A DNA stretch of 64,000 bases from VAXT01 sp035318925. Its GTDB lineage: Bacteria > Actinomycetota > Thermoleophilia > Gaiellales > Gaiellaceae. Positions 61,138 to 64,000 of this stretch are shown one piece after another. A program made the position numbers and the translations under genes. Within the stretch, counting starts at the first letter, position 1; the number at the start of each line of letters is the position of its first letter. The notes under the pieces were generated by a model, which made no database searches, was not told the DNA's origin, and saw only the letters and a list, made by a program, of their open reading frames with translations. The stretch lies in assembly GCA_035318925.1 (NCBI GenBank), contig DATHDS010000023.1, forward strand, positions 1 through 64,000, given 5' to 3'.

Positions 61138-62667
61138 ATGACCAACGAAACAGTTGATACGAACACGAGCTCGACCTCGACGCTGACCGAGGAAAACGTC
61201 TGGACGACCGGGCCGGACGGGGAGCAGATCCCGAACTACGAGGCGACGTTCCCGACGATCAACGAGGGCGAGGTCGTCCACGGCGAGGTCGTCCGCGTGG
61301 ACAAGGACGAGGTGCTCGTCGACATCGGTTACAAGTCCGAAGGAGTCATCCCGGTCGCCGAGCTCTCGATCCGCCGGTCCGTCAACCCCGAGGACGAGGT
61401 CAAGCTCGGTGACGAGATCGACGCGCTCGTGCTCACGAAGGAGGATGCGGACGGCCGTTTGATCCTCTCGAAGAAGCGCGCCCGATTCGAGATCGCGTGG
61501 AAGTCGATCGAGGCCGCGGCCGAGAGCGGCGAGCCGGTGATCGGGAAGGTGATCGAGGTCGTCAAGGGCGGTCTCATCCTCGACCTCGGCGTCCGCGGCT
61601 TCCTGCCGGCCTCGCTCGTCGACATCCGCCGCGTCCAGGACCTCGACGAGTTTCTGGGCCAGGAGCTTCGCTGCAAGGTGATCGAGCTCAACCGCTCGCG
61701 CAACAACGTCGTCCTCTCGCGGCGCGCGGTGCTCGAGGACGAGCGCAAGGAGATGCGCACGGCGATCCTCGACCGCCTCTCGCCCGGCGACGTCGTCGAG
61801 GGCCAGATCTCGAACATCGTCGACTTCGGCGCGTTCGTCGACCTCGACGGGATGGATGGCCTGATTCATATCTCCGAGCTGTCGTGGAGTCACGTCAACC
61901 ATCCGTCCGAGGTGCTCGAGATCGGCCAGAACGTGAAGGTGAAGGTGCTCGACATCGACCGCGAGCGCCAGCGGATCTCGCTCGGGCTCAAGCAGACCCA
62001 GTCCGATCCGTGGCAGCAGGTGGTCGAGGCCTACAAGGAAGAGGACGTCGTCCAGGGCAAGGTGACGAAGGTCGTCACGTTCGGCGCCTTCGTCGAGATC
62101 ATGCCCGGCGTCGAGGGCCTCGTGCACATCTCCGAGCTCGCGCAGCACCACGTCGAGAATCCCCGCGAGATCGTCTCGCAGGGCGACGTCGTCAACGTGA
62201 AGATCATCGAGGTGGACGCCGACCGCCGCCGGCTCTCGCTCTCGCTCAAGCGCGTGGAGGAGACCGACGAGGTGCAACCGCGGGCCGACGGTGAGCCGCT
62301 CGAGACTCCCCAGCCGCCTCGCCTCGATCTCTCGGAGGACGTCTTCCCGGAGGGTGGGGAGGGCGTGGAGGAGAGAACCGGTGACGAGGCGACTGACGAG
62401 GCACTCGCCGAGTCCCCGGTGGCCGAATCGGAGCCGGAGGCTCCGGCCGAGGAGCCTGAGCCCGAGGCGCCGGTCGCTGAGTCGGAGCCCGAGGCACTCG
62501 TCGCAGAGCCTGAGCCCGACTTGCCTGTGGCCGAGCCCGACGTGCCGCCCGAGGTGACCGACGCCAGCATCGAGGCGGACGCGGTTGCGCCGGAGGAGCA
62601 GGGCCCCGGCGATTCCGAGGGCGAGCCCCCGGCCGCTCCCGACGAGGCTGAACAACAAGAGAGCTAA
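61138..62667 (+). CDS. rpsA: 30S ribosomal protein S1
   Basis: 509 residues with four S1 (OB-fold) repeats at about 36-107, 124-190, 211-280 and 297-367, for example EGQISNIVDFGAFVDLDGMDGLIHISELSW and the fourth with GAFVEIMPGVEGLVHISELAQHHVE. The C-terminal ~110 residues are an acidic low-complexity tail of repeated (A/E)SEPEAP-like units. S1 brings mRNA to the ribosome. With many leaderless mRNAs in this genome its role may differ from that in E. coli. Confidence 0.95.
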   Translation: MTNETVDTNTSSTSTLTEENVWTTGPDGEQIPNYEATFPTINEGEVVHGEVVRVDKDEVLVDIGYKSEGVIPVAELSIRRSVNPEDEVKLGDEIDALVLTKEDADGRLILSKKRARFEIAWKSIEAAAESGEPVIGKVIEVVKGGLILDLGVRGFLPASLVDIRRVQDLDEFLGQELRCKVIELNRSRNNVVLSRRAVLEDERKEMRTAILDRLSPGDVVEGQISNIVDFGAFVDLDGMDGLIHISELSWSHVNHPSEVLEIGQNVKVKVLDIDRERQRISLGLKQTQSDPWQQVVEAYKEEDVVQGKVTKVVTFGAFVEIMPGVEGLVHISELAQHHVENPREIVSQGDVVNVKIIEVDADRRRLSLSLKRVEETDEVQPRADGEPLETPQPPRLDLSEDVFPEGGEGVEERTGDEATDEALAESPVAESEPEAPAEEPEPEAPVAESEPEALVAEPEPDLPVAEPDVPPEVTDASIEADAVAPEEQGPGDSEGEPPAAPDEAEQQES

Positions 62668-63223
62668 GCCGCTCGCGATCGCCGTCACCGGCGGCGTCGG
62701 GGCGGGAAAGAGCGAGGCGCTGGCCGCATTCGCCCGGCATGGTGCTGCAACGATCTCGAGCGACGAGGTCGTGCACGACCTCTACGGCGACGATGAGGTC
62801 AAAGCTGCGCTCCTGGATCGCTTCGGGACGACCGACAGGGAAGCAGTCAGCAGGCAGGTCGTCGCCGATCGAGAGGCGCTGCTCTGGCTCGAGGCGCTTC
62901 TGCATCCGCGCGTCCTGGCGCGCACCGAGGCCTGGCGCGAGGAGCTCACTCGCTCGCCGAATCCGCCGGCACTTGCCGTCAACGAGGTGCCGCTCCTCTA
63001 CGAGGCCGGCGCAGAGAGCCGTTTCGACGCGGTCGTGGTGATCGCCGCGCCCCGGGAGCTTCGCGTGCTGCGCGCCGGCGAGCGCGTCGACGAGCGTGAA
63101 AAGCGCCTGCTTCCCGACGAGGCCAAGATCGAGCGGGCCGACTTCGCCTACGTCAACGACGGTTCGATCGAGGAGCTCGATGACTTCGTCGCCGGCGTCG
63201 TGCGCGCGCTGACGGAGCCATGA
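62585..63223 (+). CDS. coaE: Dephospho-CoA kinase
   Basis: CoaE phosphorylates dephospho-CoA in the last step of CoA synthesis. AVTGGVGAGKSEALAAFARHGA is the P-loop region, ISSDEVVHDLYGD the substrate region, LHPRVLARTEAWREE and VNEVPLLYEAG the rest of the family pattern. The listed TTG start gives a basic extension that is only shadow of the rpsA tail. CTG at 62648 would start eight codons before the IAVTGG strand and is the natural position (191 residues). Start is therefore uncertain, the gene is not. Confidence 0.88.
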   Translation: MRRRSRAPAIPRASPRPLPTRLNNKRAKPLAIAVTGGVGAGKSEALAAFARHGAATISSDEVVHDLYGDDEVKAALLDRFGTTDREAVSRQVVADREALLWLEALLHPRVLARTEAWREELTRSPNPPALAVNEVPLLYEAGAESRFDAVVVIAAPRELRVLRAGERVDEREKRLLPDEAKIERADFAYVNDGSIEELDDFVAGVVRALTEP

Positions 63224-63753
63224 AGCGACTGGCTGCCGGCACGCTCGTGATCGCCGCGCTCGCGGGGAGCTTCCTGTACCTGCGCTCGGCCGAGCCGGCC
63301 TGGTTCCAGCGGATTCGCTATCCGCTGCGTTACGAGCAGATCGTGCGTGGCCATGCCCGCAACTACCGGCTCGACCCCGCCCTCCTCGCCGCGGTCATCT
63401 ACCAGGAGAGCAAGTTCCGGGCCGACGCGAAATCGAGCTCGGGCGCGATCGGCCTCATGCAGCTCCGACCCGACACCGCGGAGGGCATCGCGATCCGCAC
63501 CGGCGGCAGCCGCTTTCAGATCTCGGACCTCTACAACCCTGAGATCAACGTCCGCTACGGCTCGTGGTACCTCCGGCACCTGCTCGACAAGTACGGCGAC
63601 GAGGAGACCGCGCTCGCCGCCTACAACGCCGGACAGAGGAACGTCGACACGTGGCGGTCCGAGGGGAAGGGGATCCAGTTCTCGGAGACGCGGGCATACG
63701 TCGACCGCGTCGAGCACCTCAAGGACGTGTACCGCCACGCCTACGGGCTCTAG
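63220..63753 (+). CDS. Lytic murein transglycosylase (SLT domain)
   Basis: 177 residues. An N-terminal TM anchor (AAGTLVIAALAGSFLYL) is followed by the SLT domain. ALLAAVIYQESKFRADAKSSSGAIGLMQL has the catalytic Glu (YQES), and LYNPEINVRYGSWYLRHLLDKYG and AAYNAGQRNVDTW complete the fold. It cuts glycan strands of peptidoglycan outside the membrane. ATG overlaps coaE by 4 nt. Confidence 0.93.
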   Translation: MKRLAAGTLVIAALAGSFLYLRSAEPAWFQRIRYPLRYEQIVRGHARNYRLDPALLAAVIYQESKFRADAKSSSGAIGLMQLRPDTAEGIAIRTGGSRFQISDLYNPEINVRYGSWYLRHLLDKYGDEETALAAYNAGQRNVDTWRSEGKGIQFSETRAYVDRVEHLKDVYRHAYGL

Positions 63754-64000
63754 GCCTCGAGTTCAGCGACCCGCGCCTCCGCGAGTCGCACGCCTCCATC
63801 GGCGCCCTTTGCAGCGTAGAGTCGGGCCGCTTCCCGGGCGGCGGCACTAGCCTCGGCGCGACGGCCGGCCAGAGCCAGCACCTCGGCCAGGTCGAGCATC
63901 ACCTCCGCCTGGCCAACGAGCCCATCGGTCGGCGCAAGGAGCTCGGCGGCGGCTCGCACGAGCCTTTCCGCCTCGGCCCTCTCGCCTCTCCGGGCGAGAA
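63750..64000 (-). CDS. C-terminal fragment of a TPR-like protein
   Basis: The frame is open from the stop at 63750 to the end of the window (83 residues visible, 5' part missing). It is Ala/Glu/Arg/Leu-rich with a helix-turn-helix periodicity of about 34 residues (AEVMLDLAEVLALAGRRAEASAAAREAARLYAAKGA), as in tetratricopeptide repeats. Large adenylate-cyclase/LuxR-type regulators end this way in actinobacteria, but the identity cannot be told. Confidence 0.6.
   Translation of the reverse strand, partial: LARRGERAEAERLVRAAAELLAPTDGLVGQAEVMLDLAEVLALAGRRAEASAAAREAARLYAAKGADGGVRLAEARVAELEA

Overview
The window is a 64 kb piece of a GC-rich actinobacterial chromosome. Gene content and style suggest the class Thermoleophilia (Gaiellales/Solirubrobacterales relatives). 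The clues are a PASTA protein with a proline linker, an ECF sigma/DUF4349 pair, an F420-type PPOX protein, an exo-sialidase-like/MoaD pair, and many genes with a TAnnnT -10 box only 6-9 bases before the start codon. The taxonomic placement is inference from composition and gene families. Coding density is very high, many neighbours overlap by 4 nt (NTGA), and no stretch over 300 bases lacks a gene.

Layout. 1-4.2 kb: the end of a PASTA protein, then the NrtR regulator divergent from nadB-nadC-nadA (de novo NAD synthesis), with a near-perfect palindromic operator between them. 4.2-9.3 kb: MoaD-like/BNR pair, PPOX protein, HMG-CoA lyase, acetyltransferase, MFS exporter, VOC protein. 9.3-16.3 kb: lipoprotein, YyaL-type thioredoxin-domain protein, sulfatase, S33 peptidase, methyltransferase-like membrane protein, cupin. 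16.3-18.8 kb: leuS behind a leader with a six-residue peptide ending in three Leu codons and an intrinsic terminator. 18.8-24.7 kb: small lipoprotein, DUF4349/ECF sigma, and the DNA-uptake genes comEA-comEC followed by holA. 24.7-40.4 kb: rpsT, murJ, then the housekeeping run lepA-hemW-hrcA-dnaJ-prmA-mtaB-HIT-yqeY-phoH-ybeY-dgk/PAP2-cdd-era, a PH-like membrane protein, a phosphatase-like protein and deoC. 40.5-47.2 kb: an aldehyde dehydrogenase plus a half-length catalytically incomplete partner, a degenerate TrpC-like barrel, a GT39-type membrane glycosyltransferase, a lipoprotein and a Tat-exported protein. This segment carries two copies of a 163-165 nt structured repeat. 47.2-53.9 kb: a phosphofructokinase with pyrophosphate-type residues, tRNA-Leu(CAA), and a complete branched-chain amino-acid ABC transporter. 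53.9-64 kb: LarA-like protein, two GNAT proteins, polA, a fused hydrolase, rpsA, coaE, a lytic transglycosylase and the end of a TPR-like protein.

The most unusual items are three. First, the two structured repeats: a 17-bp closing helix with one compensatory base-pair swap, a core that is almost invariant, and an apical hairpin whose sequence is completely different while its pairing is kept; both copies begin inside the stop codon of the upstream gene. Second, the leuS attenuator. Third, three genes (VOC, prmA, coaE) whose best start appears to be CTG. All calls come from reading the sequence; no database search was run.
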